From an uncultured Prevotellaceae bacterium (GTDB lineage: Bacteria; Bacteroidota; Bacteroidia; Bacteroidales; Bacteroidaceae): 64,000 bases of DNA. Positions 51,290-61,497 of the stretch are shown here, in pieces. Under the pieces are notes generated by a model. The model did no database searches, was not told the origin of the DNA, and saw nothing but the letters and a program-made list of their open reading frames with translations. The position numbers and the translations under genes are program-made. How positions within the stretch are numbered: position 1 is the stretch's first letter; every line of letters starts with the position of its first letter. Location: positions 62,001 through 126,000 of the forward strand of contig CASGAM010000037.1 of the NCBI GenBank assembly GCA_949299545.1, written 5' to 3'.

Positions 51290-54200
51290 TTGTTAATTGC
51301 ACTGTTATACATACCCACAGTGCAACGGATGGTTTCGTCTGTTGTGTCCTATCAACTGGGGGAATATTTTCAAACAGATATATATGTCGGCAAAATTGAT
51401 TTCGGATTGTTTAACCGCATCACTTTAACTGATGTAGATATTAAAGACCAACAACATCAACCTTTGCTGAAAGCAGCCCGCATATCGGCAAAAATAAATA
51501 TTGCTCCCTTGTTTAACCGCCAAATCGTCATTTCCAACGTCCAATTCTATGGATTTGACATCAACCTGTATCAAAAAGACAGTATCAGTGCACCCAATTT
51601 TGCTTTCATCATCAATAAATTCAAAAGTCAAGAAAACAAAGAAAGAACCATCCCGGACATTCGAATCAATTCTGTATTGGTACGCAGGGGAAATGTACGT
51701 TTCCATCGAAAAGACATTGCAGAGACACCCGAAAAATTCAATCTGCAACATATCGACATCAGCAAAATCAGCGCCACTGCCTCTCTGAAGAGATTCTCGG
51801 AAGATTCTCTAAACATCAACATAAAGAAATTCAGTTGCACAGAACATTCCGGACTTACCATTAAACAACTGAAATTTATGGTAACGGCCAACAAAAACAG
51901 GGCATCACTTAGCAATTTTATGTTTGAGCTACCATCTTCAAAAGCCAGCATTAACAACCTTGAAGCCCATTACAAACTTTGCCCGGAGCAGACAACTCCC
52001 GATAAAATTTTTAAAGGACTCTTTATAAACGATTTCCAAATTAAAGGGTACATTTTCCCTCCAGACCTTAAAGCATTTGATTTACGTTTAGGCAACGCAG
52101 ACATTCCAATCAACTTTTATTCCAACATTTCCGGTGGCTTTGATGATATAAACATAGATTCAATCGATATTAACACACTTGACAATGAGATACAATTCAA
52201 AGCATCTGCCCAAGCACGCTATCTGTTAAATAAGGAAAAAATAAGTGGAAACGTTAATATTGAAAAACTATCTGTAAATGAAAATGCGCTGGAACAGGTC
52301 ATTAGTATGTATGTTCCTGAAACAAGACCTTTCAAGCCCTATTTACAGATGGCCGGTAATTGGCGACTCAACGGGACACTGTCATCAGTCCCCAGCAAGG
52401 TTGAAGCTAACATTGCCATACAAACAGCTGCTGGCGGAATAATGGCCACTGCAACTCTTTCGGAACAAGAAAATTTCCAAGCTGAATTTTTCACTCCTGG
52501 CTTCAACATAGACAGTTTGGTTCATAAGGATCTCAGACATGCCGCATTTAACATCAAATGCAATGGCAAACTTCATAAAAAAGCCATATCGGAAATTACG
52601 TTCTCCGGCAATTTCAATAAACTGACTTATAAGAATTATCCTTATCAAAACATTAAATTAGAGGGCCGTTACCTGCCGTTGTCTGCCGTCAATGCAAAGG
52701 TTGTCATAGAAGACCCTAATCTGAACCTCCATGCCGACGCATTTGCCAGTCTCAAGAAACATAATCCGCATCTAAAGTTAAATGGAAGCATCAGCGATTT
52801 CTCGCCGGGAACATTAAATTTATCAGAAAAATACCCCGACACCCGTTTCGGCATTACCTTTGACACCGAATTCAAAGGTACAGACATCGATCTCATGAAC
52901 GGCTATTTCAAGACCAAAAACTTTTACATGGAAACCCCTACCGAAAAATACGGTATTGATAATCTTGAACTGACCAGCTATCAAAAAGATGATCAAAGAG
53001 AAATCATTCTTACAAGTGACTTCATAAACGCCAAATTATTTGGAGAATTCAAATTCAGGACGCTTATAGGAAACGGACAAAAGCTGTTGCATAAATATAT
53101 TCCAACTTTTGTGAAAATGCCCCAACATAAAGGAAAAAAGAATAAAACCGACTTGCTTTCTTTAGAAATTGACATACACGACACCAAGCCTATACAGAAA
53201 ATATTGCAAATTCCATTAGAAATCAGTGAAGGAAGCAGAATTGAAGGTTATTTCAATAGCTCAAAAGACGAATTAAGGCTATTCGCATCGTTACCGTTGA
53301 TAAACTACAACGGCCAACTGTTCAAGGATTTCAGTTTATATTCAGGCATTCAGAACGATTCCATCATTTGTGGTACCTATTTTAATAAAAATATCGGCAA
53401 CACCCCTGTGGATTTCAACCTTCGCGTCCGTGCTGCAGAGGACAACATTTATACCCGATTTTTTTGGGACAACAACAACACAAATGTTTATAGGGGTGAA
53501 ATATCGGCCAACACACATTTTGGGCAAAACGAAGAAGACGACTTAGTAACCAAGGTAAATTTCTTGCCGACAGAGATCATCATCAATGATTCCTCTTGGA
53601 ACATTCACTCTTCATCCGTGCTGTTGACCAAAGATTTCATTGACATCAACGACTTCAAGATAGACCAAGGATACCGCCATCTTATCGTTGACGGCTACGT
53701 GTCACCGCATGACAATGACACACTGAAAGCCAACCTCAACGGCATCAACCTTGAATATATTTTCAATATCATTAATTTCCACGTCGTTGACTTTGCAGGC
53801 ACTGCCAGCGGAAATGTTTATGCTACCCGTTTAATGACGGAGCCCTTTATTGATGCTTATCTCAAAGTAAACCGTTTTCAATTCAACAAAGCCGTTTTGG
53901 GTAATCTTGACATCAACGGCGGCTGGGACCAAAGCAAACGTAGCATATTCATCGATGCGGACATTCTGGATGAAGAAGCACAGGCACGAACATTTGTAAA
54001 AGGCAATATCAAACCGGGACACCAACCTGAATCAGGCCTCGAATTATTAATCAACACACAGAACATCAACCTGTCATTCCTGAACAAATATACCGATGGA
54101 ATCTTTACAGACATGCAAGGAAGAGCCTCCGGATGGGTTCGTGTGTTCGGACCATTCAAAAAGATTAATTTAGAAGGAGACATGTTGGCTCACTCGGCAC

Positions 54201-55693
54201 GGATGACGGTAAATGCGACCAATGTTACCTACCATCTCCTAAACGATTCCGTCATATTGCGTCCCAATCATATTTATTTTAAAAACGCAATCATATACGA
54301 TGCGAAAGGCTATGCAGGAAAAGGTGACCATTACGCTATCGTAAACGGCGCACTCAACCATAACTACCTGTCAAACATGAGTTTCGATTTTGCGATCGAT
54401 GCAAACAACATTTTAGGCTATGACCAAAAAGATTTTGGAGAAAATCCCTTCTGTGGAACTGCTTATGCCTCGGGACGCATCACCTTCAACGGCCGACCCG
54501 GAGAGGTAAATATCAACATTGAAGCACATCCGGAAGAAAACACTGTTTTCACTTATAACTTGTCGGCCCCCACTACCCTGACAAGCAACCAGTTTATCAC
54601 ATACAAAAACAAGAACAAGCCTGATTCCGACACAGAATCAGCAACTGAGGCACCTACCGTAAAAACTCCCGAAACAGACTTACGGCTCAACTTCAACTTA
54701 GACATTACTCCGGAGGCCACCATGAAAATCCTGATGGATCCAAAAGCCGGCGACTACATAGCACTGAACGGAACCGGAAACATACGAGCCAACTTCTACA
54801 ATAAGGGCGCTTTCACCATGTACGGAACATATACGGTCAACAATGGTATTTATAAATTATCATTGCAAGACGTTATCCGCAAAGATTTCATTTTCAGCCA
54901 GGGCGGAACCATCACTTTCAGTGGCATCCCCAACGAAGCCACCCTCAACCTGCAAGCCGTTTACACGGTACCGTCCGTCTCATTAAACGACCTGAGTGCC
55001 CGTTCCACCTTCAGCCAAAACAATGTCAGAGTAAACTGTATCATGAACCTGACGGGCAAAGCCACTTCACCCAACATCGGATTTGACTTCGACCTTCCGA
55101 ATGTCAACGAAGACGAAAAACAGATGGTACGCAGTCTCATCAGTACAGAAGAAGAAAAAAACCTGCAAGTCATCTACCTGTTAGGTATTGGCCGCTTCTA
55201 TACCTACGACTACCAAAACACGGAACAAAGCCAGTCTTCTGTTGCCATGAAATCTCTCCTGTCGTCAACACTCAGCGGACAATTAAACCAAATGCTTTCA
55301 AGCATTCTCGGAAACAACAGCAACTGGAACATCGGAACCAACTTCAGTACAGGTGAGGTCGGTTGGAGCGATATGGATGTTGAAGGACTACTGTCAGGAA
55401 GACTTTTAGACAACCGCCTGCTCATCAATGGTAATTTTGGATACCGTGAAAATACGACGACAACAAGTAACTTTATAGGAGACTTTGACATACAGTGGCT
55501 TTTAACCAAAAACGGCAATGCAAGTCTGAAAGCATATAGCAAAACCAACGACAGATATTTCACCAAATCTTCGCTCACGACACAAGGTATCGGTATCGCC
55601 ATCAAAAAGGATTTTAATTCCTGGCGAGACATCTTCAAGTATTTTGTTCCTAAAAAAAGGAGAGAAGCGTTCCTTCATCCTTCCAAGGAATAA
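51290..55693 (+). CDS. TamB-like translocation/assembly module (DUF490)
   Basis: This is a protein of about 1467 residues with the AsmA/TamB layout: an N-terminal membrane anchor, a very long repetitive beta region, and the TamB C-terminal domain (about 1100-1440), including FTMYGTYTVNNGIYKLSLQD and NWNIGTNFSTG. Such proteins bridge the periplasm and are implicated in outer-membrane protein insertion or lipid transport. The only recognisable start is TTG at 51290, which would cut the membrane helix. The same frame is open to 51191 and encodes KKIFQKIVGTAFAIYCLLIA upstream, without ATG, GTG or TTG. The true start may be a rare codon such as ATT at 51230. Confidence 0.85.
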   Translation: MLIALLYIPTVQRMVSSVVSYQLGEYFQTDIYVGKIDFGLFNRITLTDVDIKDQQHQPLLKAARISAKINIAPLFNRQIVISNVQFYGFDINLYQKDSISAPNFAFIINKFKSQENKERTIPDIRINSVLVRRGNVRFHRKDIAETPEKFNLQHIDISKISATASLKRFSEDSLNINIKKFSCTEHSGLTIKQLKFMVTANKNRASLSNFMFELPSSKASINNLEAHYKLCPEQTTPDKIFKGLFINDFQIKGYIFPPDLKAFDLRLGNADIPINFYSNISGGFDDINIDSIDINTLDNEIQFKASAQARYLLNKEKISGNVNIEKLSVNENALEQVISMYVPETRPFKPYLQMAGNWRLNGTLSSVPSKVEANIAIQTAAGGIMATATLSEQENFQAEFFTPGFNIDSLVHKDLRHAAFNIKCNGKLHKKAISEITFSGNFNKLTYKNYPYQNIKLEGRYLPLSAVNAKVVIEDPNLNLHADAFASLKKHNPHLKLNGSISDFSPGTLNLSEKYPDTRFGITFDTEFKGTDIDLMNGYFKTKNFYMETPTEKYGIDNLELTSYQKDDQREIILTSDFINAKLFGEFKFRTLIGNGQKLLHKYIPTFVKMPQHKGKKNKTDLLSLEIDIHDTKPIQKILQIPLEISEGSRIEGYFNSSKDELRLFASLPLINYNGQLFKDFSLYSGIQNDSIICGTYFNKNIGNTPVDFNLRVRAAEDNIYTRFFWDNNNTNVYRGEISANTHFGQNEEDDLVTKVNFLPTEIIINDSSWNIHSSSVLLTKDFIDINDFKIDQGYRHLIVDGYVSPHDNDTLKANLNGINLEYIFNIINFHVVDFAGTASGNVYATRLMTEPFIDAYLKVNRFQFNKAVLGNLDINGGWDQSKRSIFIDADILDEEAQARTFVKGNIKPGHQPESGLELLINTQNINLSFLNKYTDGIFTDMQGRASGWVRVFGPFKKINLEGDMLAHSARMTVNATNVTYHLLNDSVILRPNHIYFKNAIIYDAKGYAGKGDHYAIVNGALNHNYLSNMSFDFAIDANNILGYDQKDFGENPFCGTAYASGRITFNGRPGEVNINIEAHPEENTVFTYNLSAPTTLTSNQFITYKNKNKPDSDTESATEAPTVKTPETDLRLNFNLDITPEATMKILMDPKAGDYIALNGTGNIRANFYNKGAFTMYGTYTVNNGIYKLSLQDVIRKDFIFSQGGTITFSGIPNEATLNLQAVYTVPSVSLNDLSARSTFSQNNVRVNCIMNLTGKATSPNIGFDFDLPNVNEDEKQMVRSLISTEEEKNLQVIYLLGIGRFYTYDYQNTEQSQSSVAMKSLLSSTLSGQLNQMLSSILGNNSNWNIGTNFSTGEVGWSDMDVEGLLSGRLLDNRLLINGNFGYRENTTTTSNFIGDFDIQWLLTKNGNASLKAYSKTNDRYFTKSSLTTQGIGIAIKKDFNSWRDIFKYFVPKKRREAFLHPSKE

Positions 55694-55767
55694 AGTTTAA
55701 CCTCACTTAATAGAACATAAACAGCTATTAATATGGATGTTACAAATATAATTCGGCACTATTTTTG

Positions 55768-55840
55768 ACGCAACCGTTCCTTGCCGAAAATGCAAGCGGT
55801 CGCAGCAAAAATTACAAGCGGTCGCTTCTGCAAGGCGACA
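55768..55840 (+). repeat. Dispersed repeat, locus 4 (AAGCGGTCGC family)
   Basis: Two exact cores, 55794-55803 and 55816-55825, are 22 bp apart, with an AGCAAAAATTAC linker. An inverted partial core (GCAACCGTT) lies at 55770. The 19-mer GTCGCTTCTGCAAGGCGAC at 55821-55839 is the exact reverse complement of 12845-12863 in locus 1. It lies about 75-145 bp after the TamB-like gene and before nth. Confidence 0.88.
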
Positions 55841-55957
55841 ATTCACGCTGCATACGGGGCAGGACGGTCTATCTGGATAAAGCGAAAACAGAATCAAAGA
55901 ACAGCAAATATTTTACCGACGACATGCAGATTAATACAATCTTCTAATGATACATTC

Positions 55958-56689
55958 ATGAAAAAGCAAGAACTATACAACCTCGTCATCAACTACTTTG
56001 AAAAGAGCATGCCTGTGGCAGAAACAGAACTGCATTATGAGAATCCGTTTCAACTATTGGTAGCCGTCATCCTGTCGGCGCAATGCACAGACAAACGCGT
56101 CAACATGATTACCCCGCCATTGTTCCGGGACTTTCCGACTGCCGAAGCAATGGCCGCCACCACACCTGAAGTGATATTCGAATACATCCGCAGCGTAAGC
56201 TACCCCAACAATAAAGCCAAACATCTTTGTGGAATGGCTCAGATGCTGACAAAGGATTTCAACGGCGAGGTGCCTTCAGACCTTGACCAACTGGTACGCC
56301 TGCCGGGAGTAGGACGAAAAACCGCCAATGTTATCCAAGCCGTCATTTTCGAGAAAGCCGCCATGGCCGTCGATACACATGTCTTCCGCGTAAGCCACCG
56401 CATAGGACTCGTATCTGAAAAATGTACTACTCCCTACAGCGTTGAAAAGGAACTCGTCCGGCACTTTCCCGAACAACTCATCCCCAAAGCCCATCATTGG
56501 CTCATTCTGCACGGGCGCTACACATGTATGGCACGCAATCCCCAATGCGACAAATGCGGTTTACAGCCAGTCTGCAAACACTACCAACGGGTAAACGGTC
56601 TGAAAATACAAGATACGGCCGCGGCCAAAGTCTCCACCGGCAAAAAGAAAACGGCGGCAAAAGCCGGACGAACAGCTGACGGCCGCTAA
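55958..56689 (+). CDS. nth: Endonuclease III
   Basis: This is a 243-residue base-excision repair glycosylase/AP lyase. The Met at 55958 (MKKQELYNLVINYFEKSMP) is chosen; the frame is open upstream, but through the repeat locus. The helix-hairpin-helix LPGVGRKTANVIQ carries the catalytic Lys, followed by the Asp in MAVDTHVFRV. The [4Fe-4S] cluster cysteines are in CMARNPQCDKCGLQPVC (Cx6CxxCx5C). A Lys/Ala-rich tail extends beyond the usual end. Confidence 0.95.
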   Translation: MKKQELYNLVINYFEKSMPVAETELHYENPFQLLVAVILSAQCTDKRVNMITPPLFRDFPTAEAMAATTPEVIFEYIRSVSYPNNKAKHLCGMAQMLTKDFNGEVPSDLDQLVRLPGVGRKTANVIQAVIFEKAAMAVDTHVFRVSHRIGLVSEKCTTPYSVEKELVRHFPEQLIPKAHHWLILHGRYTCMARNPQCDKCGLQPVCKHYQRVNGLKIQDTAAAKVSTGKKKTAAKAGRTADGR

Positions 56690-56777
56690 ACATGACATAC
56701 GGCGGCCATACACACGCCCCGCTTCCTGGCTGTAAAATAAAACATCCCGCAGGCTTGCAGATTTAATGGAAAAAAGT

Positions 56778-56785
56778 TAATTTTG
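56778..56785 (+). promoter_or_regulatory. -7 box (TAATTTTG) for pgk
   Basis: This is a TAnnTTTG match 59 bp upstream of the pgk start codon. No other gene lies between nth and pgk. Confidence 0.58.
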
Positions 56786-56844
56786 CGTGGTTCTTAGATA
56801 AAGAACATGAACAAAGAAAACAAACCTTTTAAATATTAGAGATT

Positions 56845-58092
56845 ATGACTATTGACAATTACAAGTTTGCCGGCAAAAAGGCAATCGTTCGCGTGGACTT
56901 CAATGTTCCATTGGATGAAAATGGTAAGATTACAGACGACACCCGCATCCGCGGTGCCCTGCCTACCTTGAAAAAGATTTTGGCTGACGGTGGTGCACTC
57001 ATCATCATGTCACACATGGGCAAGCCGAAAGGCAAAGTCAACGCAAAGTTCTCTTTGAGCCAGATTGTTGACGCTGTTTCTGAAAAGTTAGGCGTTGCTG
57101 TCAAGTTCGCTCCCGATTGCGCCAAAGCTGCCGATGCTGCAGCCGCACTTAAACCGGGCGAAGTTCTTTTGCTTGAAAACCTTCGTTTCTATCCGGAAGA
57201 AGAAGGCAAGCCTGTAGGCATCGACAAAGAAGATCCGGCCTATGAAGAGGCTAAGAAAGCCATGAAGGCTTCACAGAAAGAATTTGCCAAGACGCTGGCT
57301 TCTTATGCCGACTGCTATGTGAACGACGCCTTTGGAACAGCTCACCGCAAACACGCTTCCACAGCTGTTATTGCCGATTATTTTGACGCTGACAACAAGA
57401 TGCTGGGCTACCTGATGGAAAAGGAAGTACAGGCCGTTGATAACGTGTTGAGCAATATCAAACGTCCGTTTACAGCCATCATGGGTGGTTCAAAAGTTTC
57501 TACCAAAATCGGTATCATCGAGAACCTGATGGACAAAGTGGACAACCTGATTCTTTGCGGCGGCATGACTTATACGTTTGCCAAAGCTCAGGGAGGCAAG
57601 ATTGGTAATTCCATCTGCGAAGATGACAAACTTGACCTCGCCCTTGACATCATGGCAAAAGCAAAAGCAAAAGGCGTTAATCTGGTATTGGGAACAGACT
57701 GCGTAGCAGCCGATGCATTCGCTAACGATGCCAACACACAAGTTTGCATGTCAAACAACATCCCCGAAGGGTGGGAAGGTTTAGATGCAGGTCCTGAAAC
57801 ACAAAAGGCTTTTGCAGCAGCCATCACCGGTGCAAAAACCATCCTTTGGAACGGTCCTGCCGGCGTATTTGAGTTCGACAACTTCACTGCCGGCTCACGT
57901 GCTATCGCAGAAGCCATTGCCGAAGCAACAAAGAACGGTGCATTCTCACTCATTGGCGGTGGTGACTCTGTTGCATGTATCAACAAATTCGGCATGGCCG
58001 ACCAAGTATCATACATTTCTACCGGCGGCGGCGCGTTGCTCGAAGCCATTGAAGGTAAAGTTCTCCCGGGTGTTGCAGCCATTAAAGGTTGA
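56845..58092 (+). CDS. pgk: Phosphoglycerate kinase
   Basis: This is a 415-residue glycolytic enzyme making ATP from 1,3-bisphosphoglycerate. The N-terminal signature [20 protein letters not shown], the substrate-binding MSHMGKPKG and [24 protein letters not shown], and the nucleotide-binding [13 protein letters not shown] and [11 protein letters not shown] are all present. GGGDSVA near the C-terminus closes the active site. It has its own promoter and a strong terminator. Confidence 0.98.
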   Translation: MTIDNYKFAGKKAIVRVDFNVPLDENGKITDDTRIRGALPTLKKILADGGALIIMSHMGKPKGKVNAKFSLSQIVDAVSEKLGVAVKFAPDCAKAADAAAALKPGEVLLLENLRFYPEEEGKPVGIDKEDPAYEEAKKAMKASQKEFAKTLASYADCYVNDAFGTAHRKHASTAVIADYFDADNKMLGYLMEKEVQAVDNVLSNIKRPFTAIMGGSKVSTKIGIIENLMDKVDNLILCGGMTYTFAKAQGGKIGNSICEDDKLDLALDIMAKAKAKGVNLVLGTDCVAADAFANDANTQVCMSNNIPEGWEGLDAGPETQKAFAAAITGAKTILWNGPAGVFEFDNFTAGSRAIAEAIAEATKNGAFSLIGGGDSVACINKFGMADQVSYISTGGGALLEAIEGKVLPGVAAIKG

Positions 58093-58129
58093 TTCCACGG
58101 AAAGAAACATACAATAACACATTTTGTGG

Positions 58130-58170
58130 AAGGGCAACTTGTACTACTACGGGTTGCCCTTATTTATTTT
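58130..58170 (+). terminator. Intrinsic terminator of pgk
   Basis: Arms AAGGGCAAC (58130-58138) and GTTGCCCTT (58153-58161) have a 14-nt loop and are followed by ATTTATTTTT. The next gene's start codon is only 15 bp beyond the tail. Confidence 0.85.
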
Positions 58171-58184
58171 TCAACATACGTCCG

Positions 58185-59147
58185 ATGAAAAAAATCATTC
58201 TCCTGTTCTTTGCCGTGCTGATATGCTGCGCCTGTTCGGACAAAGAAAACAAAAGACAGGCTATTCTTAAAGAACAAGCCCGACGCGACTCACTGGCACT
58301 CAAAGTGGCACTTATGCCGACAACGGACTGCCTGCCTTTCTTTTATGCCCAGAAATGTGGCATTTACCAACAATTAGGGCTTGAGGTACGGTTGCAGAAA
58401 TTCAATGCACAAATGGATGTCGACACAGCTCTCATAAATGGATACGTCGACGTGGCCTATTCCGATCTCATTCGCGTCGCATTGCTTCAAAGCCGCGGTT
58501 ACGGCCTGTATGCCATACTGCCGATGGAAACAGACATTACCCTGATGAGCAACAAAAGCAAGCGCATGAGAAGTCTCTCACATCTTGAAGAACGCATGAC
58601 GGCCATCGCACGCCATTCTGTAACGGACATGCTCTTAGACACCATCATCGCACAAAACAAATTAGATGCAAGCACCATATACCATCCGCAAATCAATGAC
58701 ATTGCCCTGCGCTGCGACATGTTGCGCAACGGTACAATAGACGCTGCATTCTTGCCCGAACCATATGCCACGCAAGCCGCCATTGAAGGACACAGGCCAT
58801 TATACGCCAGCAGCAAGCAGGGCATCCAAATCATGACAATGGCAGCCACAAGCAAAGCCATAAACGACTCAAGCAAACAAGAGCAAATCAAAATGCTTTT
58901 AAAAGGCTATAGTCTGGCTATTGAGGCTCTAAATGGCGAACCACAAAAAGACTCTGTTCGCCACATTCTGGCAACATATCCCGTCAACCCGCAAACAGCC
59001 GATTCTCTCAAACTACCCCTCTACCGCATACCGGCACAAATAGAACCGGCACAAATACAAGTTGCCATCCGCTTCTTACGTGGCCGGCGACTGATAAATG
59101 ACACATACAAGGGCGACTCGCTCGTCAACGACATATTTATTAAATAG
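58185..59147 (+). CDS. Substrate-binding lipoprotein (NMT1/SsuA-like)
   Basis: This is a 320-residue periplasmic-binding-fold lipoprotein. The open frame starts at 58089, but that part spans the pgk terminator; the Met at 58185 begins a lipoprotein signal (MKKIILLFFAVLICCACSDK, lipid Cys in CCAC). The binding domain opens with VALMPTTDCLPFFYAQKCGIYQQLG, as in the NMT1/THI5-like family, followed by DVDTALINGYVDVAYSDLIR and DAAFLPEPYATQAAI. No permease or ATPase gene is adjacent, so its partner is elsewhere or absent. The ligand is unknown. Confidence 0.82.
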   Translation: MKKIILLFFAVLICCACSDKENKRQAILKEQARRDSLALKVALMPTTDCLPFFYAQKCGIYQQLGLEVRLQKFNAQMDVDTALINGYVDVAYSDLIRVALLQSRGYGLYAILPMETDITLMSNKSKRMRSLSHLEERMTAIARHSVTDMLLDTIIAQNKLDASTIYHPQINDIALRCDMLRNGTIDAAFLPEPYATQAAIEGHRPLYASSKQGIQIMTMAATSKAINDSSKQEQIKMLLKGYSLAIEALNGEPQKDSVRHILATYPVNPQTADSLKLPLYRIPAQIEPAQIQVAIRFLRGRRLINDTYKGDSLVNDIFIK

Positions 59148-59163
59148 ATATAACATCCACAAA

Positions 59164-61377
59164 ATGGACGCATCAAGTTTCAACCTGTTATACAACGACA
59201 TAGAAAAAGCATTGTTAGAAAGCCGGCTGCAAGAAGCTTTGCAAGGTGTACAAGGACTTCTGTACAATATTTCCAATCCGGCATTATCCGCTGAAGCGGA
59301 AACCATCAGACAAGACTACAGCATGATGTTAAGTTTCATGCAACAAGGAGCAACCGACCCCCAAAGAGAAAAAATCCACCAGTCATTGTTGCAAAAGACA
59401 TTCTCATTGCTCGACAATGCGGCAAGAAGTTTTAAAACGGCCAATAGCAGCGGGTTATACGCTGAAACCTATCACAAAAGCCACAATAGCGGAAGTGCCT
59501 CCGCCGAACAAATAGAAAGCCAGATTACCCTCGTACAAGAAAAAATGGCAGACGACCGTCTTCAGCCCGACACCACGGAAAAGGAACAAATGCTGACCGA
59601 TGGACAAAAAACCTTGAACCGTCTTTACAATACACTGTTCGATTATATTTGGACCGACGGACAGTCCAACACACCGGACAACGAAGCTCTCAAAACCTTC
59701 ATCGACGAACAACAACCCATACGGCAATCATTGCTCATAAGTGCCGTGCATCTGAATTTAACTTCCTTTTTCGACCCACAGAAAGTCCGGCTTATCCTGT
59801 ATTATTGTTCATCCGATCATGCAGAAGTGCGCGCAAGAGCCATCACTTGCCTCATGCTTACTTATATCAAATATTACAATCGCATGAAATGTTATCCCGA
59901 TTTATGCCAAGGCATCGCATTACTCGGACAAGACCAACGTTTCAAAGACGAACTAAGCATCCTGCAACGCCAACTTCTCCTTAGCCTTGAAACTTCCAAA
60001 GCAGAAAAAAAACTCAAAAACGAAATCCTCCCCGACCTGATGAAAAACAAATTCTACCAACGCCACAAAATGGGGTTTGAAGAGATGGAAGAGGAATTGA
60101 CCAACGCCCTTCAAGGCAAGCCAAACAAAGAATGGGAGAAGAGTAACCGGCAGATCGCCGACAGTATGAATAAAATCATTGAAATGAGCAAAGAAGGTAT
60201 TGATATCAACCTTGCTACTTTCTCATCTACCAAAAACTATCAGTTCTTCAGGGATACAGCCAACTGGTTCGCTCCTTTTGAAAAAGAACGGGACGAAGTA
60301 CGCAGCCTTTTCAGCAACGGACAAAACACCTCACTTTACACCATGCTCAGCGCTGGCAACTTCTGTGATTCCGACAAATACTCGCTTTGCCTGCTCATAA
60401 AACAATTTACCGGTAAAGAAAGAGATTTCATGACCGCACAATTCGACAGCCAAATGGAAGAGAATACCGATGAATTAAAACGCATTACAGACAAAAAGGG
60501 TAACATACAATATGAATACAGCAACTATCTGCAAAATCTTTACCGCTTCTTCAAGCTGCATCCCCAAAGATCACAATTCGACGATCCCTTCAAAATGGAT
60601 CTCCTGCTCACGAAGTATAAACAGACGGCAGAAATCCTCAACACGCCGCAATATCTTACAGAAATGGCAGATTTCCTGATGAAACATGAGTACTATCAAG
60701 ATGCCATCGCATATATAGAACAAGCCATGAAGTCCACCTCGGTCACAGCGGAAATGCTTCAAAAAACAGCCTTTTGCCATCAGCAAAACAACCAACCCAG
60801 CCAAGCCATCTATTATTACCAGCAAGCAGACCTGCTGAATCCTGACAACAAATGGATTCTTCAACAGATGCATCTCTGCTATGCGGCCATGGGCAAACAT
60901 GAACAAGAGCTGAAGTGCCTCGAAACATTGGAAGCGATGTCTCCCGAAGACACACATCTTTCTTCAGAAACAGGCTTTTGCCTCATGCAGCTGAACAGAT
61001 ATGAGGAAGCAGCCAGGAAGTTCTATCAATTGGAGTTCAACGGTACACGCGTCTTGCCCTCATGGCGCGCCATTGCATGGTGTAACTTTAAAATGAACAA
61101 GTTTGAGCAGGCAGAAAAATATTATGGGAAAATACTATCAAACGAAAAAGTAAACTGGGAAGATTATCTCAATGCTGGCCATACTGCCTGGTGTTTAGGA
61201 AAACTGCCACAAGCCGTTGAGCTATATAAGACATATCTTGAGAAATATAAACAAAAAGCAAAAGGCAGTGATTTACTGGAACCTTTTGATAACGATCGGG
61301 ATGAACTCTGTGCACACGGCATCAAACCGTTAGACATCGCCCTCATGCGTGACATTATCATCTCGCTACCGGCATAA
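59164..61377 (+). CDS. Large TPR-repeat protein
   Basis: This is a 737-residue protein, probably cytoplasmic; I see no signal peptide. The Met at 59164 (MDASSFNLLYNDIEKALLE) is chosen, since the frame upstream overlaps the preceding gene. The N-terminal two thirds are helical without a recognised domain. From about residue 500 there are TPR-like units, including YYQDAIAYIEQAMKSTSVTA, QPSQAIYYYQQADLLNPDNK and MNKFEQAEKYYGKIL. It is 16 bp after the lipoprotein gene and likely co-transcribed, and is closed by a large terminator. Confidence 0.8.
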   Translation: MDASSFNLLYNDIEKALLESRLQEALQGVQGLLYNISNPALSAEAETIRQDYSMMLSFMQQGATDPQREKIHQSLLQKTFSLLDNAARSFKTANSSGLYAETYHKSHNSGSASAEQIESQITLVQEKMADDRLQPDTTEKEQMLTDGQKTLNRLYNTLFDYIWTDGQSNTPDNEALKTFIDEQQPIRQSLLISAVHLNLTSFFDPQKVRLILYYCSSDHAEVRARAITCLMLTYIKYYNRMKCYPDLCQGIALLGQDQRFKDELSILQRQLLLSLETSKAEKKLKNEILPDLMKNKFYQRHKMGFEEMEEELTNALQGKPNKEWEKSNRQIADSMNKIIEMSKEGIDINLATFSSTKNYQFFRDTANWFAPFEKERDEVRSLFSNGQNTSLYTMLSAGNFCDSDKYSLCLLIKQFTGKERDFMTAQFDSQMEENTDELKRITDKKGNIQYEYSNYLQNLYRFFKLHPQRSQFDDPFKMDLLLTKYKQTAEILNTPQYLTEMADFLMKHEYYQDAIAYIEQAMKSTSVTAEMLQKTAFCHQQNNQPSQAIYYYQQADLLNPDNKWILQQMHLCYAAMGKHEQELKCLETLEAMSPEDTHLSSETGFCLMQLNRYEEAARKFYQLEFNGTRVLPSWRAIAWCNFKMNKFEQAEKYYGKILSNEKVNWEDYLNAGHTAWCLGKLPQAVELYKTYLEKYKQKAKGSDLLEPFDNDRDELCAHGIKPLDIALMRDIIISLPA

Positions 61378-61400
61378 GGATTCTAACATTCCCCATACAC

Positions 61401-61497
61401 ATCCGGCCGCGTTTTTCTTTCATGTAGGATAAATCGTTTTTATCCTGACAATCTATCATTATCAATAGAAGGAAAAACACGGCCGGATTTTTTTTAT
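61401..61497 (+). terminator. Large branched terminator after the TPR gene
   Basis: Outer arms ATCCGGCCGCGTTTTTC and GAAAAACACGGCCGGAT pair almost perfectly and are followed by a T-run. An inner hairpin (AGGATAAA/TTTATCCT) lies in the loop. The rest of the 61378-61787 gap holds a 65-bp imperfect tandem repeat and two palindromes. Confidence 0.85.

Noticed and set aside
55814-55822. ACAAGCGGT, identical to the core of the Actinobacillus pleuropneumoniae-type DNA uptake sequence
   Set aside because: The genome is Bacteroidota, where such uptake sequences are not established. The copies are confined to a few intergenic arrays with 22-bp spacing rather than scattered through genes, so chance resemblance is likelier.
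58089-58184. Lipoprotein start at 58089
   Set aside because: That segment overlaps the pgk terminator hairpin, and a clean lipoprotein signal begins at 58185.
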